Positions 34,079 to 43,024 are shown, counted from the first letter of the stretch. The stretch: DNA of 64,000 nt from Sphaerisporangium perillae (GCF_023276435.1 NZ_JALLPO010000012.1:62001-126000); one strand, 5' to 3'. Notes: a model not told the origin generated them from the sequence alone. Numbers and translations are program-made.

Positions 34079-35521
34079 ATGATGGCTTTCCGCGCGCGCC
34101 GCCCCCATCGCCTGGCGGTGGCGCTGGCCGGCTTACTCGCGACACCGATCTGCCTGCTCGGCCAGCCGGCGAGCGCCGCACCGGCCGACCCGCTGGCCGA
34201 CGCCTTCAGCGGTGCTGCATCGGCGTACGAGGTGCCACGCGATCTGCTCGTCGCGCTCGCCTACTCCGAGACCCATCTCGACGGGCATGGCGGCAAGCCG
34301 AGCGCGAGCGGCGGCTACGGCGTGATGCACCTGGTCACCAATCCGACCAACCACACGCTGGAACAGGCCGCGGCGCTCACCGCCAAGCCGGTGGCGACGC
34401 TCAAGTCCAACAGCGCGGCCAACATCGCGGGCGGCGCCGCCGTCCTGCGCGCCCAGGCCGACAAGCTCGGCCTCAGCGCGGCCGGCCGCAAGGACCTCGG
34501 CAAGTGGTACACCGCCGTGGCCAAGTACGGCGGCGCCACCAGCCCCGGATCGGCCCGGCTCTACGCGGACACCGTCTACGACCTGCTCGGCGAGGGCATC
34601 CGCGCCGTCACCCCCAGCGGTGAGACGGTGAGCGTCAAGGCGCAGGCGGTGGAGCCGGACCGTGGCGAGTACGCCGACGCCCCCGACCTGAACGCCCCGC
34701 GCCTCGCGGCCTCCGCGGACTACCCGAGCGCCCAGTGGGTCGCGGCCAGCACCAGCAACTACCGGGTCGCCAGCAGGAACGCGAGCACGATCGACCGCAT
34801 CATCATCCACGTCATGCAGGGCTCCTACGCCGGCACGATCTCCTGGTTCCAGAACCCCAGCGCCAAGGTGTCGGCGCACTACCTCGTGCGGTCCTCGGAC
34901 GGCGACATCACCCAGATGGTCCGCGACAAGGACGTCGCCTACCACGCGACGGTCTACAACGACCGCGCCATCGGAATCGAGCACGAGGGGTACATCAGCG
35001 ACGCCAGCTGGTTCACCGACGCCATGTACCGCTCGTCGGCCGCCCTGACCCGTTACGTCGCCGACAAGTACGGCATCCCGAAGGACCGTACGCACATCAT
35101 CGGCCACGTCCAGGTTCCCGGGACCGACCACACCGACCCGGGGCCCAACTGGAACTGGACCAAGTACATGCAGTACGTCACCGGGAGCACCAGCGGTAAC
35201 CCCTACACCCCCGAGCAGGTCTGCGGGAGCGGCTACAGCGTGATCGACTCCGCCGCCCTCGGCTCGTCGGGGACGGTGTACCTGCTGTACAACACCGACA
35301 CCGGCTACAACTGCGTCGCCACGATCAAGAGCACCTCACTCGGCACCGCCTCCGCCGCCTCGGCGTACCTGGAGGTGCAGGGGTCGACGAGGATCACCGA
35401 CTCGGGCAACTTCGCGTACTACGCGGGACCGGTACGGGCCTCCGCGGCCGACAAGTGCGTCAAGTGGGGCGGCAAGGCGGGCACGTCGACCTACGACAGC
35501 GCCTTCGAACACTGCGGCTGA
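34079..35521 (+). CDS. secreted amidase with SLT-like and SapA-like domains
   Basis: 480 residues. Signal peptide (ending ASAAPAD), a small lysozyme/transglycosylase-like region (residues about 45-130, DLLVALAYSETHLDG...GGYGVMHL), an N-acetylmuramoyl-L-alanine amidase domain of Amidase_2 type (about 225-370; zinc ligands in IIIHVMQGS and DHTDPG, plus HYLVRSSDG and GIEHEGY), and a C-terminal domain of about 105 residues (VCGSGYSVIDSAALG...YAGPVRASAADKCVKWGG) resembling spore-associated protein A of Streptomyces. It would cut peptidoglycan, possibly at the spore or hyphal wall. An AT-rich promoter-like stretch with CTATAT lies about 60 bases upstream and a hairpin follows. Confidence 0.85.
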   Translation: MMAFRARRPHRLAVALAGLLATPICLLGQPASAAPADPLADAFSGAASAYEVPRDLLVALAYSETHLDGHGGKPSASGGYGVMHLVTNPTNHTLEQAAALTAKPVATLKSNSAANIAGGAAVLRAQADKLGLSAAGRKDLGKWYTAVAKYGGATSPGSARLYADTVYDLLGEGIRAVTPSGETVSVKAQAVEPDRGEYADAPDLNAPRLAASADYPSAQWVAASTSNYRVASRNASTIDRIIIHVMQGSYAGTISWFQNPSAKVSAHYLVRSSDGDITQMVRDKDVAYHATVYNDRAIGIEHEGYISDASWFTDAMYRSSAALTRYVADKYGIPKDRTHIIGHVQVPGTDHTDPGPNWNWTKYMQYVTGSTSGNPYTPEQVCGSGYSVIDSAALGSSGTVYLLYNTDTGYNCVATIKSTSLGTASAASAYLEVQGSTRITDSGNFAYYAGPVRASAADKCVKWGGKAGTSTYDSAFEHCG

Positions 35522-35544
35522 TCTCCGGCGACCCGACCGTCTCG

Positions 35545-35570
35545 GGCCGCCTCCCCACCGGGGGGCGGCC
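35545..35570 (+). terminator. G/C-rich hairpin terminator
   Basis: GGCCGCC-T-CCCC pairs with GGGG-G-GGCGGCC around a short ACC loop, about 25 bases after the amidase stop. Confidence 0.65.
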
Positions 35571-35629
35571 TTCGGCCGGGCTCACCGAACGGGGACGGCG
35601 TCATGGCTCCCGGAGAGAGGCCGGTGCCT

Positions 35630-35869
35630 TCACGACCCGCCGAGGCGGCGCAGCAGGGCCTCGCGCCTGGCCTCGAGCGTCGCGATGAGCTCCTCCTGCT
35701 CGTCGGCCATGGCGATCAGCATGGCGACCTCGGCCGCGTCGGTCGGAGCGATGGAGCGTTCCCCGATGGTCCCGCGCAGCTCCGCCACGCTCTCGCGCAG
35801 CTTGGCCAGATCCTCCTCGACCATGCGAAGTTCTTCGCGAAGCTCGGTCTCATCGCCCTCGGCCGCCAT
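35630..35869 (-). CDS. 79-residue coiled-coil protein
   Basis: Two long amphipathic helices with leucine heptads (LREELRMVEEDLAKLRESVA and MADEQEELIATLEARREALL) joined by a short loop (SIAPTDAAEV). This is a small helical hairpin with no membrane segment. The ATG at 35869 has GGAGGG upstream; the listed upstream extension to 35926 is poorly supported. It probably dimerises. I do not know its function, and the neighbours (amidase, EF-hand protein) give no firm hint. Confidence 0.65.
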   Translation of the reverse strand: MAAEGDETELREELRMVEEDLAKLRESVAELRGTIGERSIAPTDAAEVAMLIAMADEQEELIATLEARREALLRRLGGS

Positions 35870-36124
35870 CAGCGCTCCCTCCTTCTCCTCACGCCGGGCC
35901 CCGTGCGAGACCCACCCGCACGGCACCGCCGGGCACCCACCTGATACCCAGTCGGGCGGCGACCACCCCGATCCGGCGGGCGCCGGCGGGCACTATGATC
36001 ACTCGGTCCGCGGCTTCGTACGGGTCTGCCGGAAAAGGGAGTTGTGGGTCAACTGCCTGAAAAGCCGAAATGGTGGCAGTAAGCCGACTAAGGTGCTGGA
36101 CGACCGATCATGCGAGGAGTGGCA

Positions 36125-36334
36125 ATGAGCGAGTACGCGGTGACCTTCGATCTGGTCGACGCCGACAAGGACGGGCTCATCTCGGCCGGAGAGCTGCTGC
36201 GGCTGATGGAGGTGCTCGGCCAGCCGGTGTCGGCGGAGACCGCCGAGACCGCGGTCCAGAAGCTCGACTTGGACGGCGACGGGCGCATCTCCCTGGAGGA
36301 GTTCTCCCGCTACCTGGCCTCCACCACCGGCTGA
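36125..36334 (+). CDS. two-EF-hand calcium-binding protein (CabC-like)
   Basis: 69 residues carrying two full EF-hand loops: residues 12-23 (D-A-D-K-D-G-L-I-S-A-G-E) and 48-59 (D-L-D-G-D-G-R-I-S-L-E-E), each with all calcium ligands. Small EF-hand proteins such as CabC of Streptomyces buffer calcium and affect spore germination and aerial growth. The ATG at 36125 follows GGAGTGG. Single gene, convergent with the PucR-type regulator. Confidence 0.88.
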   Translation: MSEYAVTFDLVDADKDGLISAGELLRLMEVLGQPVSAETAETAVQKLDLDGDGRISLEEFSRYLASTTG

Positions 36335-36389
36335 CCGCACGCCGCGACGATCAGGCGATCCGAGGTCACGGCTTCCCGGCCGCGCCGCT

Positions 36390-37571
36390 TCAGGGCCTCA
36401 TCGCCTGGCGGGCGCGTAGCACGATCTCCAGCTCGAAGCGGATGTCGGGGTCGGCGAGCTGGTCGCCGTACAGCTCCTCCAGTTGCCGCAGCCGGTAGCG
36501 CACGGTCTGCGGGTGGACGTGGAGCCGCGCGGCGACCTCCCCGGCGCCGCGCCCGTGCCGCAGCCAGGCGAGCAGCGTCTCGGCCAGCCGGTCCTGCCGG
36601 CTGGGCGGCAGACCGGCGAGGGGCGCGAGCCGTACCTCCGACAGGGCCCTCACCAGCGCCTCGTCCTTGAACACGATGAGCACGGCCATGTGGTCCGAGC
36701 ATCGCACCACTCCCTTGCGCTCCGGGAGTACGCCGCGCTTGGCGAGGCCCAGCGCGTCCCTGGCCCACTGAAGCGACGTCGCGGCGTCCAGCAGCGGCAC
36801 CGCCGGGCCGATGGCCGCCCGCCAGCCGCGCAGCCCCGCGTCCAGCATCTGGGCCCGGCCCGGTCCCGAAGGATCGGGGACGATGAGGCAAGGAGGCTCG
36901 CGCTCCAGCCCGATCAGGACATCCGGTGGCAGCGACGGCGCGCGGAAGCCGCCCCGCTCCTCCATCGCCACGCCCGCCACCGTTCTCGGCGGCCGCCATC
37001 CGGCGGCCTTGGCCAGGCCGGCGATGACCTCCGGGGACGCGGCCGGCCGGGAGAGCAGCAGGTCCAGGAGGCGATGCCGGCGGCGTTCCATCTCGCCCGC
37101 CGCGTTGGCCCTGGCCTCGTTGTAGCCGTCGGTCGCGGCGTCGGCGAGCTGGTCGAGGAACACGAAGATGGCTTCGCCCATGTCGTAGAGCGTGCGCGGG
37201 TCGAGGGCGAGCCGTTCGGCCTGCTCTGTGAGGCGATGCCACGCCACCCGGGCTCCAAGGCGCATCGCGGTCTGGAGGGGTTCCAGATCGCGGCCCTCGG
37301 CCGCCTCCCCGCGGCCGATCGCGCGGAACACCTCGGGGTCCCAGGCCTCGTGTGGTCGTTCGATACGGCCGAGGAACCGCCGGAGAGCCTCGTCGACGGC
37401 CAGGCGCAGCACCTTGATGTAGATCTCGTCCGCCGGACGGGCGTACTCGGGCACGCGCTGCTGGATCTCGCTGATCATCTGATCGGCGAGGTCGCCGACC
37501 ACCGGCCGGAGAAGTGCGGCCACACCGGCCGGCACGGCGGCCCAGAGCTCGTCGTCCGATGTGATCGCCAA
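36390..37571 (-). CDS. PucR/CdaR-type transcriptional regulator
   Basis: About 393 residues. The N-terminal part (residues about 1-165) is helical and resembles the RsbRD-like sensor found in actinobacterial PucR proteins. A middle GGDEF-like region follows, and the C-terminal helix-turn-helix reads LAETLLAWLRHGRGAGEVAARLHVHPQTVRYRLRQLEELYGDQLADP, diagnostic of the PucR C-terminal domain. I chose the TTG at 37571, which sits four bases behind GGGAGGG, because the open frame beyond it overlaps the divergent sigma-factor gene. Targets unknown. Confidence 0.82.
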   Translation of the reverse strand: MAITSDDELWAAVPAGVAALLRPVVGDLADQMISEIQQRVPEYARPADEIYIKVLRLAVDEALRRFLGRIERPHEAWDPEVFRAIGRGEAAEGRDLEPLQTAMRLGARVAWHRLTEQAERLALDPRTLYDMGEAIFVFLDQLADAATDGYNEARANAAGEMERRRHRLLDLLLSRPAASPEVIAGLAKAAGWRPPRTVAGVAMEERGGFRAPSLPPDVLIGLEREPPCLIVPDPSGPGRAQMLDAGLRGWRAAIGPAVPLLDAATSLQWARDALGLAKRGVLPERKGVVRCSDHMAVLIVFKDEALVRALSEVRLAPLAGLPPSRQDRLAETLLAWLRHGRGAGEVAARLHVHPQTVRYRLRQLEELYGDQLADPDIRFELEIVLRARQAMRP

Positions 37572-37757
37572 CGCACCCTCCCGTCGGAGTCCGTCCAATT
37601 GTGGCGTACGGGACAGCGGGCGCAGGGGTGAGCAGCCCGTTTTCCTTGGCGGGTGGTCATACGACCCGGCCGGATCCTCGCCGGAAGAAAGTGGGACCTG
37701 GGGTCGCACGTGCGGCCAAGTATGGGTGAAAGCATCGAAACCCGGAGAGGACCGCAC

Positions 37758-38357
37758 GTGGTGAGTGCTCAGGCACTGCTCGACGGCTCCACGCTGGACG
37801 ACTCCACCGTGATCGCCCGCTCGCTGGAACAGCCCGAGCTGTTCGCGGTGGTGTTCGACCGGCATGCCGACGAGATGTTCCGGTACGCCGCGAGGCGCCT
37901 CGGAGCCGAGCCGGCCGAAGACGTGGTGGCGGAGGTGTTCCTGGTCGCGTTCCGCCACCGGGGCCGCTACGACCGCACGCGTCCCGACGCCCGGCCGTGG
38001 TTGTACGGCATCACGACCAACGTGGCATCCCAGCACCGCAGGGCGGAACGCAGGCGCATCGACGTCATGGCGAGGATCGGCGCCGACCGCCCGGGATCGT
38101 TCGACGACCGGAGCGTGGAGCGCGTCACCGCCCAGCAGCTCCAGCCCCGGCTGGCCCGGGCCCTGTCCACGCTGTCGTCACGCGAGCGCGACCTGCTGCT
38201 CCTGGTGGCCTGGACGGACCTGAGCTACGAGGACGTCGCCGAGGCGCTTCGCATCCCCACCGGGACGGTCCGTTCCCGGCTGCACCGCGTCCGCGTGAAA
38301 CTCCGCCGGACGCTCGGCGCCATCGACCCCTTCACCTTGGAGACCCAGCATGGATGA
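37758..38357 (+). CDS. ECF-type RNA polymerase sigma factor
   Basis: About 199 residues. Sigma region 2 reads LFAVVFDRHADEMFRYAARRLGAEPAEDVVAEVFLVAFRHR...RPWLYGITTNVASQHRRAERR. Region 4 reads RALSTLSSRERDLLLLVAWTDLSYEDVAEALRIPTGTVRSRLHRVRVKLR. The GTG at 37758 (or 37761) follows GGAGAGG by eight bases. It overlaps the CU044_5270-family gene by eight bases. That pairing is widespread in actinobacteria, and the membrane partner is presumed to control the sigma factor. Confidence 0.88.
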   Translation: MVSAQALLDGSTLDDSTVIARSLEQPELFAVVFDRHADEMFRYAARRLGAEPAEDVVAEVFLVAFRHRGRYDRTRPDARPWLYGITTNVASQHRRAERRRIDVMARIGADRPGSFDDRSVERVTAQQLQPRLARALSTLSSRERDLLLLVAWTDLSYEDVAEALRIPTGTVRSRLHRVRVKLRRTLGAIDPFTLETQHG

Positions 38358-39633
38358 CGAGATCCAGCCGTTCGCGGACGGCCGTCCGGCCGCTCCGCCG
38401 TACCCCGCGGAGGCGCGGGAGGCGGCACGCGACCGCCTGCTCGCCGAAGCCGCCGGCCGACGGCGGACCAGGTTCCGTTTCGGGTCCGGGTCGGGCCGGC
38501 CGGGGGGCCGGTTCGGCGTTCCCCGGCTCGGCTGGCAGGCCGCCGGAGCCTTCGGGGTGACCGTGGCCGTGGTGGGCGGCGTGGTGCTGGCCCTCCCGTC
38601 ACGGCCCGCTCCGGTCGCGGTGCCGGGGGCCATCGCGACCGCGTCGCCGCAGGCCACGGCGGCCGACTCGGTCGCGGTGGCTCCCCCTGTGGACGGCGCG
38701 GAGCTGCACCCGCGGGCCGGCCAGTTCCTCCTGGTGGAGTCCGAGACCATGTACACCGCCGAGACCATGGGCAAGACGGAACGGGCTCGCTACCTCTACC
38801 GGACCAAGCGCCAGATCTGGCAGGCGGCCGACGGGAACGCCGGAGGTCTGCTCCGGATCGAGGGACTCCCGCCCAAGCAGATCCCGGGCTGGCCGCTGCC
38901 GCAGGAGGCGCAGCAGTGGGAGAGCGGCGAGTGGCATGAGATCTCCGGCCACTGCCCCGGGCAGTCCGACGACTTCCGCACGGACTACGTCCACCTCAGC
39001 ACGTTGCCCGCGGACGAGGCCGGGATGCGCGAGCACCTCTACACCGGGTCGCCGACCAAGAACCCCGCCGACGACGCCGCGTTCACCGCGGTCGGCGACC
39101 TGGTGAGGGAGAACTACCTGCCGCGCGCCCAGAGGCAGGCGCTGTTCGAGGCGGCCAAGACCATTCCTGGGGTGGAGGTGGCCGAGCGCGTCAAGGACTC
39201 GGCGGGACGCGAAGGCATCGCGCTGGGCAGGAACGAGCGCGGCACGCTCACCCAGCTGATCTTCGATCCGGAGACGTACATGTTCCTCGGGGAGCGCGGC
39301 ACGGTCGTCGACGCGAAGGCGGCGGAAGCGCCGGCCGGCACCGTCCTGGCGCTGACGGCGCAGCTGAAGGTGTCGGTCGTGGACGAGCTGCCGAAGGTGT
39401 CCGGGGCCGGCAAGGACGGCAGCTGCGACATGCGGCAGCAGGAGCCGACGCCGCCGCCCGACTCCCCCGACCAGAACGGCGACGGAGCCCTTCCGACGCC
39501 GACGCCGACGCGGACGCGGACGCCACAGTCCACGGATGGCGACACCGGCCGTCCGACGGCGCCGCCGCCGAGGCCGGAGCCGCTCACGAACGGCGACGCA
39601 GGTGTCACGACGTGGGCCGTGCCGAGCGACTGA
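38350..39633 (+). CDS. CU044_5270-family membrane protein, presumed anti-sigma partner
   Basis: 427 residues: a cytosolic N-terminal stretch (PAEAREAARDRLLAEAAGRRR), one membrane helix (WQAAGAFGVTVAVVGGVVLAL), then an extracellular domain with the family blocks QFLLVESETMYTAET, TKRQIWQAADGNAGGLLRIE and LIFDPETYMFLGERGTVVD. A Pro/Thr-rich tail (TPTPTRTRTPQSTDGD) closes the chain. The family is always found with ECF sigma factors but has no classical zinc anti-sigma motif. Its translation is coupled to the sigma gene by an eight-base overlap. Confidence 0.83.
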   Translation: MDDEIQPFADGRPAAPPYPAEAREAARDRLLAEAAGRRRTRFRFGSGSGRPGGRFGVPRLGWQAAGAFGVTVAVVGGVVLALPSRPAPVAVPGAIATASPQATAADSVAVAPPVDGAELHPRAGQFLLVESETMYTAETMGKTERARYLYRTKRQIWQAADGNAGGLLRIEGLPPKQIPGWPLPQEAQQWESGEWHEISGHCPGQSDDFRTDYVHLSTLPADEAGMREHLYTGSPTKNPADDAAFTAVGDLVRENYLPRAQRQALFEAAKTIPGVEVAERVKDSAGREGIALGRNERGTLTQLIFDPETYMFLGERGTVVDAKAAEAPAGTVLALTAQLKVSVVDELPKVSGAGKDGSCDMRQQEPTPPPDSPDQNGDGALPTPTPTRTRTPQSTDGDTGRPTAPPPRPEPLTNGDAGVTTWAVPSD

Positions 39634-39686
39634 CCCGTTCTCACCCACCGCGCCGGCATCACCGTCCCGACATCGCCATCACGGGG

Positions 39687-40460
39687 TCAGACGAGGCCGA
39701 TCATGAAGCCTTCGTCGCGTACGCCGAGGTAGATGTTGGGACGGTGCGTCCGCATGCCCTGCTCGATCGGTTCGATGTGCTTGCGGACGGATCCGAGCGG
39801 GAGGCGGTAGCCGTTCACGACGCGGTGGAACTCCCACAGGTGCTCCATCTCGGGATGCCGGGCCCGGAAGCCGGGGTCGGCCGGGAAGAGATCGAGCCGG
39901 AGCATCACCTTGCGGGGCATGAGGTAGTCGTCCAGCCTGAACCGGCGTTGCACGGTCCGGGAGACGGCCACTGCTGCCAGTTCGGACCACGCGACCGCCC
40001 AGGACCTGCCGGCCGGGTCGTCCCACCGGATGCCCGGCTGCTCGATGACGAGCTTGCGCGGTCGGGTGATCTTGCGCCAGGTCAGCACCGGGAGCAGCGC
40101 GATGGCGATGAACACCACACCGAGAACGCCGACGACGGCGGCCGTGGCGCCGCCGCCTTCCACCTGGCCGGTCAGCGCCGAGAACACCGAGATCAGCCCA
40201 AGCGCCCCGGCCACCACGCCACCGGCGACGGCCTTGCCCTTCGACCCGGCTCCCACGTCCACCACGACCGGCTCCGCCCCCGGCTGCGGCCGCGGGACGT
40301 CCCCCTGCTCTCCGAACGCACGAGCCGGCACCGCCGGCTGAACGAACTGCCCGGGCGGCACAGGGGGCTGGACGAACTGCCGTGCTGCGTGCTGCCTGCC
40401 TGGCGGCGGTGGAGGCGCCTGCTGTGATGGGAACTGCTGCCCCGGTCCCGTATATGCCAC
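39687..40460 (-). CDS. membrane protein with Pro-rich N-terminus, possibly leaderless
   Basis: 257 residues: a disordered Pro/Gln-rich N-terminal part (QQAPPPPPGRQHAARQFVQP), two membrane helices (AVAGGVVAGALGLISVFSAL, ATAAVVGVLGVVFIAIALLPVL), then a soluble PH-like domain (RPRKLVIEQPGIRWDDPAG...WSELAAVAVSRTV...HIEPIEQGMRTHRPNIYLGV). I recognise no catalytic motif. The GTG at 40460 has no ribosome-binding site, but TAGCAT lies about seven bases upstream of it, so a leaderless message is plausible. Confidence 0.65.
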   Translation of the reverse strand: MAYTGPGQQFPSQQAPPPPPGRQHAARQFVQPPVPPGQFVQPAVPARAFGEQGDVPRPQPGAEPVVVDVGAGSKGKAVAGGVVAGALGLISVFSALTGQVEGGGATAAVVGVLGVVFIAIALLPVLTWRKITRPRKLVIEQPGIRWDDPAGRSWAVAWSELAAVAVSRTVQRRFRLDDYLMPRKVMLRLDLFPADPGFRARHPEMEHLWEFHRVVNGYRLPLGSVRKHIEPIEQGMRTHRPNIYLGVRDEGFMIGLV

Positions 40461-40573
40461 ACGGGGATGCTAGGCCGAACGATGAATGGAATACCGGAAT
40501 TCGGGATGACTCGCCGTAGATAAGTCGAGTTATCACGCTATGTCATGAAAAAATCCCATGCCGTACCCCACGT

Positions 40574-40621
40574 CCGGCCTACCCCATACCGCAGGTAAGG
40601 CGTGGTAGCGGGGCAGGCCGG
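40574..40621. terminator. long imperfect hairpin
   Basis: CCGGCCT-A-CCCC-A-TACC on the left pairs with GGTA-GC-GGGG-C-AGGCCGG on the right, just beyond the stop of the 426-residue secreted protein (minus strand). Confidence 0.55.
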
Positions 40622-40641
40622 GGGTGGAGGTGGGGTGGGGG

Positions 40642-41922
40642 TCAGTCGGTGATGTAGATCTGGCTGAAGACTTCCGAGAGCTTCTTCACGTCCTGGGTGA
40701 TGCCGACCTCGGGGGAAGCCGCGCTGTACATGGTCGACAGGCGACGCTGGAGGGGCTGCAGCTTGGTGAGCTGCTCCCAGGCGGGCGTGGCGGTCAGGCC
40801 GGAGCCCATGACGCGGTACGTGGCGCCCGTGCCGTCCTCCCAGCGGGTCCACAGGTTGACGGTGGCGGCGCCGTCCTTGAGCGGGGTGGCGATGCGGTCC
40901 TGCGCGGCGGTGGCGGCCTGCTCGGCGGTCAGCGGCGAGGCGTCCTTGCCGGCGAGCCCGGCGTCCTCGGCGGCGATCTGCGCGAGCGTGTCCCACGCCA
41001 GGGACTTGACCTTGGTCCACTGGTTGCGCTGCGCCTGCTGGGGGGTGATCTTCCAGGTGGCGTAGGCGCTCTGCAGCAGTCCGGAGTCGAGCGCGAGCTG
41101 GTCCACCGAGCCGGAGGTGAGCAGCGGCTCGATGTGCTCAGGCGTGAGCAGCGGGTACTTCTTGGTCATCTCGGCCTTGCAGGAGTCGTCGGCGCCGCAG
41201 CCGAACTCCGGGACCACCGTGTGGACGCCGAGCTTCTTGCCGGGGGCGACGGTGTGCAGCGCCGCGGCGGCGGCCGAGACGAAGGTGCTCATCTCCTCGG
41301 GCGTCTTGACGGCGCCGTTGTAGCCGAGCTGGGAGGTGAACCGGATCCCGACGACGCCCGGCTGGGCGGCGAGCGCGCCGGCCTTCTTGACCGCGGTGGC
41401 GAAGGCGGCGGCACCGGCCTTGTAGTCGTCGAGGAGCTCGGTGTCGACCCACACCCGCATGTTGCTCGCCGCGGCGGCGGCGATGGCCTGCCCGGCGGGC
41501 GTCTGCGCGGCGGCGGCGATCTCCTCGGGGGTCACCGAGCAGGTCTCGCCGGCGGTCTGGCAGGTGGGCGGCGTGTTGTCGTCCTGGTACCCCTCAGGGG
41601 CGGGGTCGCCCTCGTCGTGGGCCTGGCCGTCACCCTCACCGCCGGTCGCGCACGCCTCGACGGTGCAGTCGATCCAGCCGACGGGGTACTCGGTGGCCCC
41701 TTTCAGATTCGCACCGTCGTCCTTCGCCCAGAACCGGACGATGTCCAGCGCCTCCTGCGGGGTCGGCGCCAGCCAGAAGCACTGGGGGTCCGACTGCGAG
41801 GCACCGTTGGTGTAATTACGGCAGTCGTCGGCACCGTCCTCGGAGAACGCCGTGGCGGCCGGGATGCCCACCGCGAGAACGGTGAGGGCGGCGCTGAGGG
41901 CGAGTGCTCTCCTGATTCGCAT
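40642..41922 (-). CDS. secreted uncharacterised protein, about 426 residues
   Basis: A signal peptide (MRIRRALALSAALTVLAVGI...AATAFSE) is followed by an exported domain with conserved-looking Cys (DDCRNY, QCFWL, IDCTVEAC, TCQTAGETCS, GCGADDSCKAE), probably disulfides. The rest is a mixed alpha/beta region with MRVWVDTELLDDYKAGAAAF and VGIRFTSQLGYNG, which is reminiscent of a TIM-barrel glycosidase-like fold but lacks a clear pair of catalytic acids that I can place. The ATG at 41922 has AAGGAG seven bases upstream. Single gene under a GATCGT dyad. Confidence 0.7.
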   Translation of the reverse strand: MRIRRALALSAALTVLAVGIPAATAFSEDGADDCRNYTNGASQSDPQCFWLAPTPQEALDIVRFWAKDDGANLKGATEYPVGWIDCTVEACATGGEGDGQAHDEGDPAPEGYQDDNTPPTCQTAGETCSVTPEEIAAAAQTPAGQAIAAAAASNMRVWVDTELLDDYKAGAAAFATAVKKAGALAAQPGVVGIRFTSQLGYNGAVKTPEEMSTFVSAAAAALHTVAPGKKLGVHTVVPEFGCGADDSCKAEMTKKYPLLTPEHIEPLLTSGSVDQLALDSGLLQSAYATWKITPQQAQRNQWTKVKSLAWDTLAQIAAEDAGLAGKDASPLTAEQAATAAQDRIATPLKDGAATVNLWTRWEDGTGATYRVMGSGLTATPAWEQLTKLQPLQRRLSTMYSAASPEVGITQDVKKLSEVFSQIYITD

Positions 41923-41955
41923 CAAGCGTCTCCTTGGGCGGCGCGAAATATTGGT

Positions 41956-41973
41956 GATCGTCCATAAACGATC
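41956..41973. promoter_or_regulatory. GATCGT/ACGATC dyad upstream of the secreted protein
   Basis: GATCGT-CCATAA-ACGATC is a perfect 6-6-6 dyad about 35 bases before the minus-strand ATG at 41922, next to AT-rich sequence that may hold the -10 box. Confidence 0.4.
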
Positions 41974-42215
41974 GAAACGACTGTATCGGGCACATCATTA
42001 CTCGACCAGTGGCTCTCCAGGATTCCTTGACCGGCGAGCGCCCCACCTGCCCGTCCGTCCCATCAGTTCACCTGGTGTGATCCTCCACGTTCCCAGGCCG
42101 GCGGCGGAACGCCGCACGCTTCCAGCGGCGTGTCGCCGCTTCCCCGACGCGCCGGGGCCCGGCCGTGCTCACCCTCCTTCCTCCTGAAGGCGGCCTCACC
42201 TCGCATAATCGGGAG

Positions 42216-42863
42216 ATGCGCGACCATAAGGGGAGCCCGGAGTCGGCCCAGACCCTGGAACGAGGGCTGCGGCTGCTCCGCCTGCTCGCCGACGGGCATC
42301 GCGGGCGCACACCCACCGAGCTGGCGCAGGAGCTCGGGCTGAGCCGCCCGATCGTCTACCGGCTCCTGACGACATTGCAGAACGAAGGGTTCGCGCGGCG
42401 GGACGCCGAAGGGCGGGCCCATCTCGGCTTCGGCGTCCTCGCGCTGGCCCGCGCCGTCCAGCCGCTGCTCCGGGCGGCCGCGCTGCCGGCGCTGCGCCGC
42501 CTGGCCGAGGACACCGGGGCGACCGCCCACCTGACCGCGGCCGAGGGCGACGAGGGGCTGGCCATCGCCGTCGTCGAACCGACGTGGACCGACATGCACG
42601 TGGCCTACCGGGAGGGCTCGCGCCATCCGCTGTCGCGCGGAGCCGCGGGGCTGGCGATCCTGGCGCTGCGCGAGGGCCGTACGGAGTACATGGTCACCGA
42701 GGGACAGCTCCAGGAGGGGGCGCGCGGCGTCGCGGCTCCGCTGCCGGGGCTGCCGTGGCTGGAGGCCTCCGTGGGCATCGTGACGTTCGGCCCGATCGAC
42801 GCCGCCACCCTCGGCCCCCGCGTGGTCGCCGCCGCCGTCGAACTGGGCGGGGCCCTGACGTAG
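42216..42863 (+). CDS. IclR-family transcriptional regulator
   Basis: About 215 residues. The winged helix reads QTLERGLRLLRLLADGHRGRTPTELAQELGLSRPIVYRLLTTLQNEGFARRD, and a shortened effector domain follows (LPALRRLAEDTGATAHLTAAEGDEGLAIAVVEP...GSRHPLSRGAAGLAIL). It lies just before hmgA and the fumarylacetoacetase on the same strand, as homogentisate-pathway IclR regulators often do. A 36-bp dyad before hmgA is its probable site. The ATG at 42216 is preceded by GGGAG at close spacing. Confidence 0.83.
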   Translation: MRDHKGSPESAQTLERGLRLLRLLADGHRGRTPTELAQELGLSRPIVYRLLTTLQNEGFARRDAEGRAHLGFGVLALARAVQPLLRAAALPALRRLAEDTGATAHLTAAEGDEGLAIAVVEPTWTDMHVAYREGSRHPLSRGAAGLAILALREGRTEYMVTEGQLQEGARGVAAPLPGLPWLEASVGIVTFGPIDAATLGPRVVAAAVELGGALT

Positions 42864-42887
42864 CACGCGGCCTTGTGTGGCCCACGA

Positions 42888-42945
42888 GCGTGGCGTGGCG
42901 CACGGGCGTCGCGTGGCGTGGCGCACGGGCGTCGCGTGGCGTGGC
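42888..42945 (+). repeat. 2.5 copies of a 23-bp tandem repeat
   Basis: The 23-bp unit beginning GCGTGGCGTGGCGCACGGGC is present at 42888-42910 and 42911-42933, exactly repeated, then half a unit follows (42934-42945). It is non-coding, between the IclR gene and hmgA, and may vary in copy number between strains. Confidence 0.7.
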
Positions 42946-43024
42946 CGGAGGGTGACGACCGTCTGTGACCAGCGAGGGAGACGCGACGATCAGGTTGACA
43001 TCGCCGGGATGATGGCGGATCGTC

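Noticed and set aside
36390-38036. 548-codon frame for the PucR-type gene
   Set aside because: Codons beyond 37571 overlap the start of the divergent sigma-factor gene and look non-coding; TTG at 37571 has a clear ribosome-binding site.
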